NCBI RefSeq assembly: GCF_000582785.1
Contig: NZ_HG931173.1
Location: 495,282 to 559,281, forward strand
Direction of reading: 5' to 3'
From: Candidatus Blastococcus massiliensis AP3
GTDB taxonomy: Bacteria; Actinomycetota; Actinomycetes; Mycobacteriales; Geodermatophilaceae
DNA: 64,000 bases
Shown here: in pieces, positions 17,765-26,403 of the stretch
How positions within the stretch are numbered: the stretch's first letter is position 1
Layout: each line of letters begins with the position of its first letter
The notes under the pieces: generated by a model
Told to the model about the DNA's origin: nothing
The model's database searches: none
Seen by the model: the letters and a program-made list of their open reading frames with translations, nothing else
Made by a program: the position numbers and the translations under genes

Positions 17765-18949
17765 ATGTCGACCGAAGAGTTCCGGGCCAAGGCCCTGGCC
17801 TGGCTCCAGCAGAACGCCAAGCCGTTCGACGAGAACGAACCGGGCGGCGGTGGCGCGACGCTCGAGGAGTCCAAGGCCTTCCAGAAGGGCCTGTGGGAGG
17901 CCGGCCTCGCGGGCATTACCTGGCCGAAGGAGTACGGCGGCCAGGGACTCGGCACCGCGGAGCAGCTGGCGTTCAACGAGGTGGCCGCCGACTTCCGGCT
18001 GCCGGTCGGCCCGTTCGTCATCGGGCTCGGCATGCCCGCGCCGGTGCTGCTCGAGTTCGGCACCGAGGCGCAGAAGAAGCGCCACATCGAGCCGATGCTC
18101 AAGGGCGACGAGATCTGGAGCCAGCTGTTCTCCGAGCCCAGCGGCGGGTCGGACGTCGCCAGCCTGCAGACCTCCGCGACGAAGGTCGAGGACGGCTGGC
18201 TGATCAACGGCCAGAAGGTGTGGACGTCGGGCGCGCAGTACAGCGACTTCGGCGCCGTGCTGGTCCGCACCGACCCGACGCGGCCCAAGCACCAGGGCAT
18301 CACGATGTTCATCGTCGACCTGCACCACCCCGGTGTCACCGTGCGCCCGCTGGTCGTGGCCACCGGCGACGCGCCGTTCAACGAGGTCTTCTTCGATGAC
18401 GTGCACGTCCCCGACGACGCGGTCATCGGCGAGGTGAACAACGGCTGGGCCGTGGCCGTGGCGATGCTGCGCTACGAGCGGGTCACGATCGGCACCGGTG
18501 TGCGCGGGCGCTCCAACCCGCTGGGCTACGACGCGCTGGTCGAGCTGGTCCGCGCACGGGGTCTGGACTCGGACCCGTCGGTGCGCCGGACCCTGGCCCA
18601 GGTGTACGCGAGGGAGAGCGCCATGCGCACGTACGCCTCGGTGCTGCACCAGGAAGCGAAGGCCGGCGTGCCGATCGGCGCGCGCGGATCGGCGGCCAAG
18701 CTCGCCGGCGCCACCTTCCCGCTGTGGGTCTCCGACCTCGTGCAGGACATCTTCGCCGAGGAGCTCGCGCTGCAGACCCCGGACACGCTGCCCCTGACCC
18801 GGGCGATCCTGGCCGCTCCGGGCTACGCGGTGGCCGGTGGCTCCAACGAGATCCAGCGCAACATCATCGCCGAGCGCGTCCTGGGCCTGCCCAAGGACGC
18901 CGGCGTCGACAAGAACATCCCTTTCAACCAGCTGAAGCTGTCCAAGTGA
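17765..18949 (+). CDS. acyl-CoA dehydrogenase, FadE26/ChsE4-like subunit
   Basis: 394 aa from ATG 17765, with AGGAAGG upstream; the longer frame from 17501 runs into the TetR gene and is rejected. FAD-binding features are QLFSEPSGGSDVASLQT, NGQKVWTSGAQ and the C-terminal GYAVAGGSNEIQRNIIAERVLGLP. Steroid side-chain dehydrogenases work as alpha2beta2 complexes of two different FadE subunits, and this gene is followed at once by a second, divergent FadE. The FadE-FadE-FadD order equals mycobacterial fadE26-fadE27-fadD17. The substrate would be a steroid or related branched acyl-CoA. Confidence 0.88.
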   Translation: MSTEEFRAKALAWLQQNAKPFDENEPGGGGATLEESKAFQKGLWEAGLAGITWPKEYGGQGLGTAEQLAFNEVAADFRLPVGPFVIGLGMPAPVLLEFGTEAQKKRHIEPMLKGDEIWSQLFSEPSGGSDVASLQTSATKVEDGWLINGQKVWTSGAQYSDFGAVLVRTDPTRPKHQGITMFIVDLHHPGVTVRPLVVATGDAPFNEVFFDDVHVPDDAVIGEVNNGWAVAVAMLRYERVTIGTGVRGRSNPLGYDALVELVRARGLDSDPSVRRTLAQVYARESAMRTYASVLHQEAKAGVPIGARGSAAKLAGATFPLWVSDLVQDIFAEELALQTPDTLPLTRAILAAPGYAVAGGSNEIQRNIIAERVLGLPKDAGVDKNIPFNQLKLSK

Positions 18950-18978
18950 CCGCCGCGCCCGCCCGAGGAGCAAGCGAC

Positions 18979-20064
18979 GTGACCCTCATCGACACCGACG
19001 ACCAGCGCGACCTGGCGAGCAGCGTCTCGCGCTTCGTCTCCGGCCAGGCGCCGATGTCCGCCGTCCGGGAGACGCTCACGTCGGGGGCCTCCTTCGACCC
19101 GGCCATCTGGCGCCGGCTCAGCCAGGAGCTCGGCGTCGCCGGCCTGGCCATCCCCGAGGAGTACGGCGGCGCCGGAGCGTCGTGGTCCGACCTCGTGGTC
19201 GCCGTGCGCGCGCTCGGCGCGGGGCTCGTGCCGACGCCGCTGCTGGCGACCAGCGTCCTGGCCGCCGGCACGCTGCTGACCCTCGACGACGAGGACGCCC
19301 GGCGCGAGTGGCTGCCCCGCTTCGCCGAGGGCACCGCGATCGGCACGCTCGCCGTCAGCGAGGGCGGCCGGGGCTGGACGCCCGCCCGCTCGTCCGTCGT
19401 CGTGTCCGACGGGGCGCTCACCGGCACCAAGACCGGCGTGCTCAACGCGGCGGAGGCCGACGTCCTGCTGGTCAGCGCGGCCGACGGGATCTACCTGGTG
19501 GAGAAGGACGCTCCGGGTCTCACCGTGGCGCCGGTCGAGGGCCTGGACCTGACCCAGGGCCTCGCGACCGTCACCCTGGAGAAGACGCCGGGACGACTGC
19601 TCGCCGGGGACGCTCCGGCCGCCCTGGACTCGGTGCTCGACGTGGCCAACCTGGTGCTTGCCAGCGAGCAGGCCGCCGCCACCAAGGCCTGCCTGGACAT
19701 GACGACCGAGTTCGCCAAGATCCGCTACAGCTTCGGCCAGCCGATCGGCATCTACCAGGGCGTCAAGCACCCGCTGGCCAACATCTACACCGACTGGGCG
19801 CTGACCGATGCCGCCGTCCGGAAGGCGTCGGAGTCGCTCGCCGCGCGCAGTGAGAAGGCCTCGCTCGACGCGGCCGTCGCCCGGCACCTGGCCTCCACCG
19901 GATACGTCGAGGCGGCCAAGCAGACGATGCTGCTGCACGGCGGCATCGGCTTCACCTGGGAGCACGACGCGCACCTCTTCTACCGCAATGCGATCACCGG
20001 CAACGTGCTGCTCGGCGGACCGACGTCCCAGCAGGACCGCATCGCCGAGAAGCTGGGGGTCTGA
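18979..20064 (+). CDS. acyl-CoA dehydrogenase, FadE27/ChsE5-like subunit
   Basis: 361 aa from GTG 18979, chosen because GAGGAG lies 8 bases upstream; GTG 18946 overlapping the previous stop is the alternative. It is shorter and more divergent than its neighbour: GLAIPEEYGGAGASW, a reduced middle domain (AVSEGGRGWTPARS), and a C-terminal part with RYSFGQPIGIYQGVKH and LLHGGIGFTWEHDAHLFYR. This fits the partner subunit of a heterotetrameric dehydrogenase such as ChsE4-ChsE5, where only one subunit supplies the complete active site. Co-transcribed with the flanking genes. Confidence 0.87.
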   Translation: MTLIDTDDQRDLASSVSRFVSGQAPMSAVRETLTSGASFDPAIWRRLSQELGVAGLAIPEEYGGAGASWSDLVVAVRALGAGLVPTPLLATSVLAAGTLLTLDDEDARREWLPRFAEGTAIGTLAVSEGGRGWTPARSSVVVSDGALTGTKTGVLNAAEADVLLVSAADGIYLVEKDAPGLTVAPVEGLDLTQGLATVTLEKTPGRLLAGDAPAALDSVLDVANLVLASEQAAATKACLDMTTEFAKIRYSFGQPIGIYQGVKHPLANIYTDWALTDAAVRKASESLAARSEKASLDAAVARHLASTGYVEAAKQTMLLHGGIGFTWEHDAHLFYRNAITGNVLLGGPTSQQDRIAEKLGV

Positions 20065-20069
20065 CACCC

Positions 20070-21614
20070 ATGTATCCCGGAGCCTGGGCGCAGAAGACGC
20101 CGGAGAAGACCGCGATCGTGATGACCGGCTCGGGCCGGTCGCTCACCTATCGCCAGCTCGACGACAACAGCCGACGGACGGCGCACTTCCTGCGCGACAC
20201 CGTCGGCCTGCAGACCGGCGACGCCGTCGTGGTGCTCAGCGACAACGTCCCCGAGGCGCTGGAGCTGTACTGGGCCGGCGTGCGCATCGGTCTGTACGTG
20301 ACGTTCGCGAACAGCCACCTCACCGCGGCCGAGGCCGACTACATCATCGAGAACTCCGGTGCGCGGGTGCTCTTCGTGTCGGCGAACCTGGCCGACCTCG
20401 CGTCGCGGCTGCAGGCCCCGGGCGTGCAGCACCGGCTCGCCTTCGGCGGCGAACTGGCGGGCTTCGAGAGCTACGAGTCGGTGCGGGACGCCTCCTCCGA
20501 CGCGCCGATCGAGGACCAGCCCCGCGGCGACACGATGCTCTACTCGTCCGGCACCACCGGGCGGCCGAAGGGGATCAAGCGCCCCCTGAGCGGTCAGCAG
20601 GTGGACGAGATGAGCAACATGTCGGCGGTCCTGCAGCTGCTCTACGGGATGACCGAGGAGACGGTCTACCTGTCGCCGGCGCCGGCGTACCACGCGGCGC
20701 CGATGGCGTTCATGGCCGCGGTCCAGTCGCTCGGCGGGACCGTCGTCATGATGGAGAAGTTCGACCCCGAGGGTGTGCTCGAGGCGGTCCAGCGGTTCGG
20801 CATCACCGAGACGCAGATGGTGCCGACGCACTTCGTCCGGATGCTCAAGCTGCCGGAGGAGGTCCGCACCAGCTACGACCTGTCGTCGCTGAAGATGGTC
20901 ATCCACGCGGCCGCGCCGTGCCCGCCGGACGTCAAGCGGGCGATGATCGACTGGCTCGGGCCGATCATCATGGAGTACTACTCCTCCACCGAGGCGGCCG
21001 GATCGACGTTCATCGACTCCGCCACCTGGCTGGAGCACCCGGGCTCGGTGGGCCGCCCCACCACCGAGGGCTCGCTGCACATCTGCGGTCCGGACGGCAG
21101 CGAGCTCGGCCCGGGCGAGGTCGGGATCGTCTACTTCGCGTCCGCGACCGGTGAGCGGCCGTTCAGCTACCACGGGGACGAGGAGAAGTCCGTCAGCGCT
21201 CAGCACCCCGAGCACCCGGGCTGGACCACGGTGGGCGACCTCGGCTACGTGGACGAGGACGGGTTCCTCTACCTGACCGACCGCTCGACGTTCATGATCA
21301 TCTCGGGTGGGGTCAACATCTACCCGCAGGAGATCGAGAACGTCTTCACCCTGCACCCCAAGGTGTCCGACATCGGCGTCATCGGCGTACCCGACGACGA
21401 GATGGGCGAGCGCGTGGTGGCCTTCGTGGAGCCTGCTGCCGGTGTCGTGGGCGATCCGGAGCTGGCCGCCGAGCTCGCCGCGTTCGCGCGCGAGCACCTG
21501 TCCGGCTTCAAGGTCCCGCGGGAGTTCCACTTCCGCGACGCCCTGCCGCGGACGCCCACCGGCAAGATGGTGAAGGGCAAGCTCCGGGACGAGTACGCCA
21601 CCACGGTGGTCTGA
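20070..21614 (+). CDS. acyl-CoA synthetase, FadD17-like
   Basis: 514 aa, 5 bases after the FadE27-like gene. ANL superfamily ligase that adenylates an acid and transfers it to CoA. Motifs: A3 loop MLYSSGTTGRPKGIKRP, A5 EYYSSTEAAGSTF, A7/A8 TVGDLGYVDEDGFLYLTDRSTFMIISGGVNIYPQEIE region, and the A10 lysine segment TPTGKMVKGKLRDEY. The context (paired FadEs, KstR-like operators) suggests a steroid-derived or branched carboxylic acid as substrate. A terminator-like hairpin follows at 21626. Confidence 0.88.
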   Translation: MYPGAWAQKTPEKTAIVMTGSGRSLTYRQLDDNSRRTAHFLRDTVGLQTGDAVVVLSDNVPEALELYWAGVRIGLYVTFANSHLTAAEADYIIENSGARVLFVSANLADLASRLQAPGVQHRLAFGGELAGFESYESVRDASSDAPIEDQPRGDTMLYSSGTTGRPKGIKRPLSGQQVDEMSNMSAVLQLLYGMTEETVYLSPAPAYHAAPMAFMAAVQSLGGTVVMMEKFDPEGVLEAVQRFGITETQMVPTHFVRMLKLPEEVRTSYDLSSLKMVIHAAAPCPPDVKRAMIDWLGPIIMEYYSSTEAAGSTFIDSATWLEHPGSVGRPTTEGSLHICGPDGSELGPGEVGIVYFASATGERPFSYHGDEEKSVSAQHPEHPGWTTVGDLGYVDEDGFLYLTDRSTFMIISGGVNIYPQEIENVFTLHPKVSDIGVIGVPDDEMGERVVAFVEPAAGVVGDPELAAELAAFAREHLSGFKVPREFHFRDALPRTPTGKMVKGKLRDEYATTVV

Positions 21615-21625
21615 CCCCCGTCACC

Positions 21626-21664
21626 GGCCTGCTGGCCGCGGCCCTGCGCCGCGGCCAGCAGGCC
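21626..21664 (+). terminator. hairpin terminator after the fadE-fadE-fadD operon
   Basis: A perfect 15-bp stem, GGCCTGCTGGCCGCG with its complement CGCGGCCAGCAGGCC, around a 9-base loop, starting 11 bases after the FadD stop. No T run follows, as is common in high-GC actinobacteria. Confidence 0.7.
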
Positions 21665-21799
21665 GAGGGTGAGGACAGCGGTCAGGCGCTGCGGACCATG
21701 TCGGTCTCGTGACGATGCCGCGGAGCCCGGACGTGCACAACCGATGTTCGGTAGGTTCGCGATCCAGGTCACAGCTCGCGCCGCCGATCGGAGACGCTC

Positions 21800-23590
21800 G
21801 TGCAGGAGTACTCCAGCCCCGCCACGTTCGACGTCCCGCCCACCGCCGCACTGCCGGACGCGGTCACCGAGCACGCCGCTCGGACGCCCGAGCGGGTCGC
21901 CCTCAGCCGCAAGGTCGGCGACCGTTGGGCGCCGGTGACCAGCGCAGAGTTCGCGAGCCAGGTCACCGACCTGGCTCGCGGGATGATCGCCGCGGGCGTC
22001 CAGGCCGGCGACCGGGTCGGCATCCTGAGCAGAACCCGCTACGAGTGGACCCTGAGCGACTACGCGGTCTGGACCGCCGGCGGCGTCCCGGTACCCATCT
22101 ACGAGACGTCGTCGGCCGAGCAGGCGCAGTGGATCCTCTCCGACTCCGGTGCGGTGGCGGTCGTCGTCGAGAACGCGGCCCACCAGGCGCTCGTCGAGTC
22201 GGTGCGCGCGGAGCTGCCCGGCCTCCGCGAGGTCTGGCAGATCGAGGCCGGGGACCTCGACGCCGTGTCGGCCCGCGGTGACGGCGTCGGACCGGAACAG
22301 CTGGCCGAGCGGCGGGCGACGCTGTCCGTCGACTCGCTCGCCACGATCATCTACACCTCCGGGACGACGGGGCGGCCCAAGGGCTGCGCGCTCACGCACG
22401 GCAACCTGCTCTACGTCGCCGAGTTGGCACCCACCGTCATCCCGTCGATGACCGACACGGACGCGAGCTCGCTGCTGTTCCTTCCCTTGGCGCACGTCTT
22501 CGCGCGGATCATCGAGATCAGCTGCGTCCAGAACGGCGCCCGCCTCGGCCACACCAGCGATCTCGCCGACTTGCTCACGGACCTGGACACCTTCAAGCCG
22601 ACGTTCCTCGTCGCGGTCCCGCGAGTCTTCGAGAAGGTCTACAACGGCGCGCGCCAGAAGGCGCACGCCGGCGGCAAGGGCGCGATCTTCGACCGGGCCG
22701 AGCGGGTCGCGGTGTCCTGGTCGAAGGCACAGGACGCCGGGGGCCCCGGCCTGCTCCTGAACCTGCAGCACAAGCTGTTCGACGCCCTCGTCTACGGCAA
22801 ACTGCGGGCGGCCATGGGCGGTGAGGTCCGGTACGCGCTGTCCGGTGGGGCCCCGCTCGGCGAGCGGCTCGGCCACTTCTTCCGAGGCATCGGCGTGACC
22901 ATCCTCGAGGGATACGGGCTCACCGAGACCAGCGGCCCGGCCACCGTCAGCGGACCCGACGCCCTCAAGGTCGGGACGGTCGGCCGCCCGGCACCGGATT
23001 CGGCGGTCCGCATCGCCGAGCACGGGGAGATCCTGGTGCGCGGCCCCCAGGTGTTCCCCGGCTACTGGAACAACGAGAAGGCCACCGCCGAGACGATGCG
23101 CGATGGCTGGTTCGCCACCGGCGACGTCGGCGAGATCGATGCCGACGGCTACGTGAGGATCACCGGCCGGATCAAGGAACTGATCGTCACCGCGGGCGGC
23201 AAGAACGTCTCCCCCGCGGTCCTCGAGGATGCGATCCGTGCGCACCCCCTCGTCAGCCAGTGCATGGTCGTGGGCGACAACCGGCCGTTCATCGGTGCGC
23301 TGATCACCCTCGACGTCGAAGCGCTCCCCGGCTGGCTGGAGAGCAAGGGGCGCCCGGCGGGCACGGCACTGACCGAACTGGCACACGACCCGGAGGTCGT
23401 CGCGGAGATCCAGGCCGCCGTCGAGACCGCCAATGGCCGGGTGTCGAAGGCCGAATCCATCCGCTCCTTCGAGATCCTGCCCACCGAGTGGACGGTGGAA
23501 GGCGGTCAGCTGACGCCGTCGTTGAAGCTGAAGCGCTCGGTCGTCATGAAGGAATTCGCCGACGAGGTCGAGAAGATCTACGCCGGCTGA
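21800..23590 (+). CDS. long-chain fatty-acid-CoA ligase, FadD15-like
   Basis: 596 aa from GTG 21800 with GGAG upstream. ANL ligase with IIYTSGTTGRPKGCALTHGN, LPLAHVFARI, EGYGLTETSGPATVS, the FATGDVGEIDADGYVRITGR segment, KELIVTAGGKNVSP and a C-terminal LTPSLKLKRSVV lysine. Length near 600 and the LAHVFAR and KLFDALVYGKLR helices are typical of the AMP-forming long-chain group (FadD15, FAA1-like), unlike the shorter neighbour at 20070. It has its own upstream region without a KstR box, so it is probably constitutive or separately controlled. Confidence 0.92.
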   Translation: MQEYSSPATFDVPPTAALPDAVTEHAARTPERVALSRKVGDRWAPVTSAEFASQVTDLARGMIAAGVQAGDRVGILSRTRYEWTLSDYAVWTAGGVPVPIYETSSAEQAQWILSDSGAVAVVVENAAHQALVESVRAELPGLREVWQIEAGDLDAVSARGDGVGPEQLAERRATLSVDSLATIIYTSGTTGRPKGCALTHGNLLYVAELAPTVIPSMTDTDASSLLFLPLAHVFARIIEISCVQNGARLGHTSDLADLLTDLDTFKPTFLVAVPRVFEKVYNGARQKAHAGGKGAIFDRAERVAVSWSKAQDAGGPGLLLNLQHKLFDALVYGKLRAAMGGEVRYALSGGAPLGERLGHFFRGIGVTILEGYGLTETSGPATVSGPDALKVGTVGRPAPDSAVRIAEHGEILVRGPQVFPGYWNNEKATAETMRDGWFATGDVGEIDADGYVRITGRIKELIVTAGGKNVSPAVLEDAIRAHPLVSQCMVVGDNRPFIGALITLDVEALPGWLESKGRPAGTALTELAHDPEVVAEIQAAVETANGRVSKAESIRSFEILPTEWTVEGGQLTPSLKLKRSVVMKEFADEVEKIYAG

Positions 23591-23734
23591 CAGCGCCCTC
23601 GGCGGGAGAGGACCGACGCTGGACCGGGGTCGTGGCACCTTCCCGCGTCCGCCAGGGCATCCGCACGCCCTGGCCGTCGGTAGGGAGGTCGTCCCGGCGA
23701 GCGTGGATCTCCCGGGGTGCGGCACGATCGCGAG

Positions 23735-24310
23735 ATGTCACCTGACCCAGAGACTTCGTCGCTGCCGTTGCCGGAGTTCGTGAAGTGGTCGATCTTCCCG
23801 TTCGAGGGTGAGCTCCGGGTGCGACAGCCCAAGCCGCTGTACCCGACGGACCGGCCACGCACGGGCGAGCCGGGCGGGGGACCCTGTACCGCCTGTACCG
23901 CTGCCGATGACGAGTACATCTGGGTCGATCAGCACTGGCGGGTCAGCGCAGCCAGGCCCTCAGGGGTGCCGGTGCAGGTGTTCCTCGAGACCCGTGAGCA
24001 CCTCGACATGGACGACCTCGACGACGAGCGGGCCGGCGAAATGGGGCAGATGATCGTCCGGCTCGACCGGGCGATCCAGGCCATCGGTGGCATCGGCCGG
24101 GTCCATGTCGCCCGCTGGGGCGACGGTGGCTCGCACTTCCACATGTGGTTCTACGGCCGACCCCGCGGCGCCGGACAGATGCTCGGCTTCTGCCTGCCGA
24201 TGTGGGCGGAGATCCTGCCGCCGACCCCGGAGGAGCTGTGGCAGGCCAACATGGCGGTCGTCGCCGCCGAGCTCGCCACGGTGAGCGGCACGGCGATCGC
24301 CAGGCCGTAG
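23735..24310 (+). CDS. HIT-like protein with modified histidine triad
   Basis: 191 aa from ATG 23735. The middle carries a Cys pair CTACTAADDEYIWVD, and the C-terminal half contains GDGGSHFHMWFYGRP, which resembles the HIT signature but has Trp in place of the last His of the triad. The family includes nucleotide hydrolases and transferases and GalT-like folds. The change and the extra CxxC suggest a variant activity or a non-catalytic protein. It is the last gene before the tRNA fragment, so it marks the chromosomal side of the junction. Confidence 0.65.
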   Translation: MSPDPETSSLPLPEFVKWSIFPFEGELRVRQPKPLYPTDRPRTGEPGGGPCTACTAADDEYIWVDQHWRVSAARPSGVPVQVFLETREHLDMDDLDDERAGEMGQMIVRLDRAIQAIGGIGRVHVARWGDGGSHFHMWFYGRPRGAGQMLGFCLPMWAEILPPTPEELWQANMAVVAAELATVSGTAIARP

Positions 24311-24360
24311 CGGCGGCGCTCCAGTGCCCCCACGGGGCCTGCCAGGTGACGGGACTGCGG

Positions 24361-24398
24361 AAAAAGCCCCTGATCGGCGTCTCCGCCGGCCAGAGGCT
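24361..24398 (-). terminator. intrinsic terminator of the former tRNA gene
   Basis: On the minus strand, AGCCTCTGGCCGGCG, a GAGA-type loop, CGCCGATCAGGGGCT and then TTTTT (complement of 24361-24365). Arms AGCC-CTG and CAG-GGCT pair with few mismatches. It directly follows the tRNA 3' fragment, as tRNA terminators do. Confidence 0.7.
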
Positions 24399-24402
24399 TG
24401 CC

Positions 24403-24441
24403 TGCTCCCCCGACTGGACTTGAACCAGTAACCCTGCGATT
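24403..24441 (-). pseudogene. tRNA 3' fragment, putative attachment site (left junction)
   Basis: On the minus strand the T arm ACTGG-TTCAAGT-CCAGT pairs perfectly and is followed by acceptor strand CGGGGGA, then GCA. No matching 5' acceptor TCCCCCG, D arm or anticodon arm is found to the right, so this is not a complete gene. U1-A72 pairing and G73 implied by the acceptor point to tRNA-Gln. Tyrosine integrases of actinobacterial elements recombine within tRNA 3' halves. Here the chromosomal 3' flank and terminator lie on the left, so the inserted element lies on the right and the intact tRNA should be at its far end. Confidence 0.7.
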
Positions 24442-24909
24442 TGATCTTGAGGCGTTTGCTCGCGTTGACCCGCGCTGAACGCGCAGGTCAGAAGCGGTTG
24501 GGAGCGTTGGCTGCGACGGTTACGCGCGGCTGCTTGCGGGAGTATTGGGTGCCTAAAGAGTGCCTGTGGCAGGCCCCCGATGCCAGTGACGATCACCGGC
24601 CCGGTGCCTTGGTGAGCCGCCGTGGCTCCACTCATCACCACTGACTCCACCCCTTCCTCGACGGGCTCCTGCGGGACGCAGCGTGATACCAGCGACTGAC
24701 GTCCCGTCGTTGCGACCGAGACGGATCCGGAGCCCGCGCCGGCGCTCCGCTCACGGACCTCGAAGGCCTGACGTCAACCACCCCGACCGCAGCTTCGACA
24801 CACATCTGGTTGAGCGCCTGCCGCATTCAATTCTCCGCGGGGTGTCACCAAACGGCTCCGAATAACGCCTTCTCCCGGTGAGAGCGATCACTCACCAGCG
24901 GGAGCAGGG
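24442..24909. other. non-coding junction region with helical-phase direct repeats
   Basis: No convincing gene is seen in these 468 bases. GTGCCT occurs at 24549 and again at 24560, exactly 11 bases apart in the same orientation, the spacing of integrase arm-type sites. Two short inverted segments flank it (GCGCTGAACGCGC near 24471; GGCCCGGTGCC near 24598). It probably contains the arm sites of the element integrase and promoter DNA for the following genes. Confidence 0.35.
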
Positions 24910-25299
24910 ATGTGCGGTCAGCCGGGACGACGGACAGGGGCAGGCCTTGCGTCGGCACCGTCCCACGTCTCCTCTGCTTGCTGCGGCGTGCTGCAGAGCC
25001 TCGTCGACAGCTACGGCGGCGACACCCACCGGCTGCTCACCGACCTGGCCGACGCAATCGGCGCCAGCATCGCCTACGTCGACCGGCCCACCGTCGAGGC
25101 CCACCTCGAGCGGCCCCTGTCGGACCGGGAGTGGGCCGCCACCGCTCAACGGTTCACGGCCATGGCCTTCGACGACCACGTCGGAGACGCCGGCTGCCTC
25201 CGCACCGACTGGATCGAGGACGTCCTCGCCCGGGCCGGCGTACCCGGTTGTGGCCACATCGGTCAGTCGGTCGCCGCATCTCCATTGGGCGGGGCATGA
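24910..25299 (+). CDS. hypothetical protein, first gene inside the element
   Basis: 129 aa from ATG 24910, preceded by GGAGCAGGG. The C-terminal two thirds look like a folded acidic-helical domain (LLTDLADAIGASIAYVDRP, then WAATAQRFTAMAFDDHVGD), ending DWIEDVLARAGVPGCG. The N-terminal 30 residues are less convincing, and an internal GTG near 24987 is an alternative start. Its stop overlaps the next start as ATGA. The position beside the attachment site suits a small accessory or regulatory protein, but no family was recognised. Confidence 0.6.
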   Translation: MCGQPGRRTGAGLASAPSHVSSACCGVLQSLVDSYGGDTHRLLTDLADAIGASIAYVDRPTVEAHLERPLSDREWAATAQRFTAMAFDDHVGDAGCLRTDWIEDVLARAGVPGCGHIGQSVAASPLGGA

Positions 25300-26360
25300 G
25301 CGCCACCCGGGCCTGCCCGGCCTGCGGCTACAGCGGCACGTACGCCAGCGACGCCCTCGCCGACGTCCACCACGCGCGCCATTCCTGTGCGAAGCACCGG
25401 CAGGCCATCGAGCGAGCACGTCGCCGCGTCCAGCGCACCCAGGGTCGGGTAAGACGGGACTGCACTCATCCGCGTGCTCGGCACGTGCACGGAACCCGTG
25501 CCGCCTATGTGAAGGACCGCTGCCGATGCACCGACTGCACTGCCGCCAACACCGCGGCCGGCCGTGCCGTGCAACGCGCGCAGACCTTCGGCCGATGGCG
25601 GCCGTTCGTAAACGCCGCCCCGGTGCGCGAGCACATCCGCGCGCTACGCGCAGCCGGCATCGGCGTCGAGCAGATAGCCGTGCTCGCAGGCATCTCTACC
25701 AGCCACGTCCGCGAGCTGGCCGACCCCGGGCGCAACGGCAACCCACGCATCCGGCGGGTCCGGCCCGAGACCGCCCACCAGGTCTTGCGCATCCGAGTCG
25801 ACCAGGCCAACCGGGCGCCGCGCAGTCACGTCATCGCCACGGGCACTCGTCGCCGGCTGCAGTCCCTGATCGCCGTCGGCTGGCCTCCCGACGAGCTGGC
25901 CGCCAGGCTCGGCCGAAGCTCTGCCGGCCTCCGACGCAGCATGCTCAGCCGCTCCGTCACCGCGCAGACCGCGCAGGAGGTCAGCGCCCTCTACGAGCAG
26001 CTATGGAACCTGCGCCCACCGCAGTCCACCGACCATCAGCGCGCCGTCGTTGACGCCGCCCGAGCCTTCGCCGCGGAACACGGCTGGCTCCCACCTCTGG
26101 CCTGGGACGACATCGACACCGACCCAGACCCCCGACACCACACCGAGCACGCTGAGACGGACGACGGCCTCGACGAGATCGCGATCGAGCGCGCCCTCGC
26201 TGGCGACGGCGTCCGCCTCGAGCACCTGACCCCGGCTGAGCAGGACGAGGTCGTCCGGCGCCTCACCGAACGCGGCAAGTCCATCCAGGACATCGCCCAA
26301 CAGCTCGCCACGACCAAGCGCACGATCTCTCGCCGGCGTGCCTCCATCAAGGCCGCATGA
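25296..26360 (+). CDS. DNA-binding protein with Cys-rich N-terminus and three HTH-like segments
   Basis: 354 aa from ATG 25296, coupled to the upstream gene. The N-terminus has CPACGYSGTY with further Cys/His, and CRCTDCTAAN near residue 75, suggesting zinc binding. Three helix-turn-helix-like stretches follow: about 105-135 (GIGVEQIAVLAGISTSHVRE), about 190-215 (GWPPDELAARLGRSSAGLR) and the C-terminal GKSIQDIAQQLATTKRTISR. Such proteins are common on actinobacterial plasmids and islands and are thought to regulate them. A direct role in excision or transfer control is inferred from its place near the junction. Confidence 0.75.
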   Translation: MSATRACPACGYSGTYASDALADVHHARHSCAKHRQAIERARRRVQRTQGRVRRDCTHPRARHVHGTRAAYVKDRCRCTDCTAANTAAGRAVQRAQTFGRWRPFVNAAPVREHIRALRAAGIGVEQIAVLAGISTSHVRELADPGRNGNPRIRRVRPETAHQVLRIRVDQANRAPRSHVIATGTRRRLQSLIAVGWPPDELAARLGRSSAGLRRSMLSRSVTAQTAQEVSALYEQLWNLRPPQSTDHQRAVVDAARAFAAEHGWLPPLAWDDIDTDPDPRHHTEHAETDDGLDEIAIERALAGDGVRLEHLTPAEQDEVVRRLTERGKSIQDIAQQLATTKRTISRRRASIKAA

Positions 26361-26403
26361 CAATGTCCCGACCAGGTCGCCTTGGGATGCCGGTAGCACG
26401 GTG

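Noticed and set aside
21320-23725. 801-residue minus-strand frame opposite both acyl-CoA ligases
   Set aside because: A long antisense frame caused by high GC; the plus strand carries complete ANL ligase motifs.
24403-24500. Complete tRNA gene on the minus strand
   Set aside because: Only the T arm and acceptor 3' strand are present; no complementary 5' acceptor, D arm or anticodon arm was found to the right.
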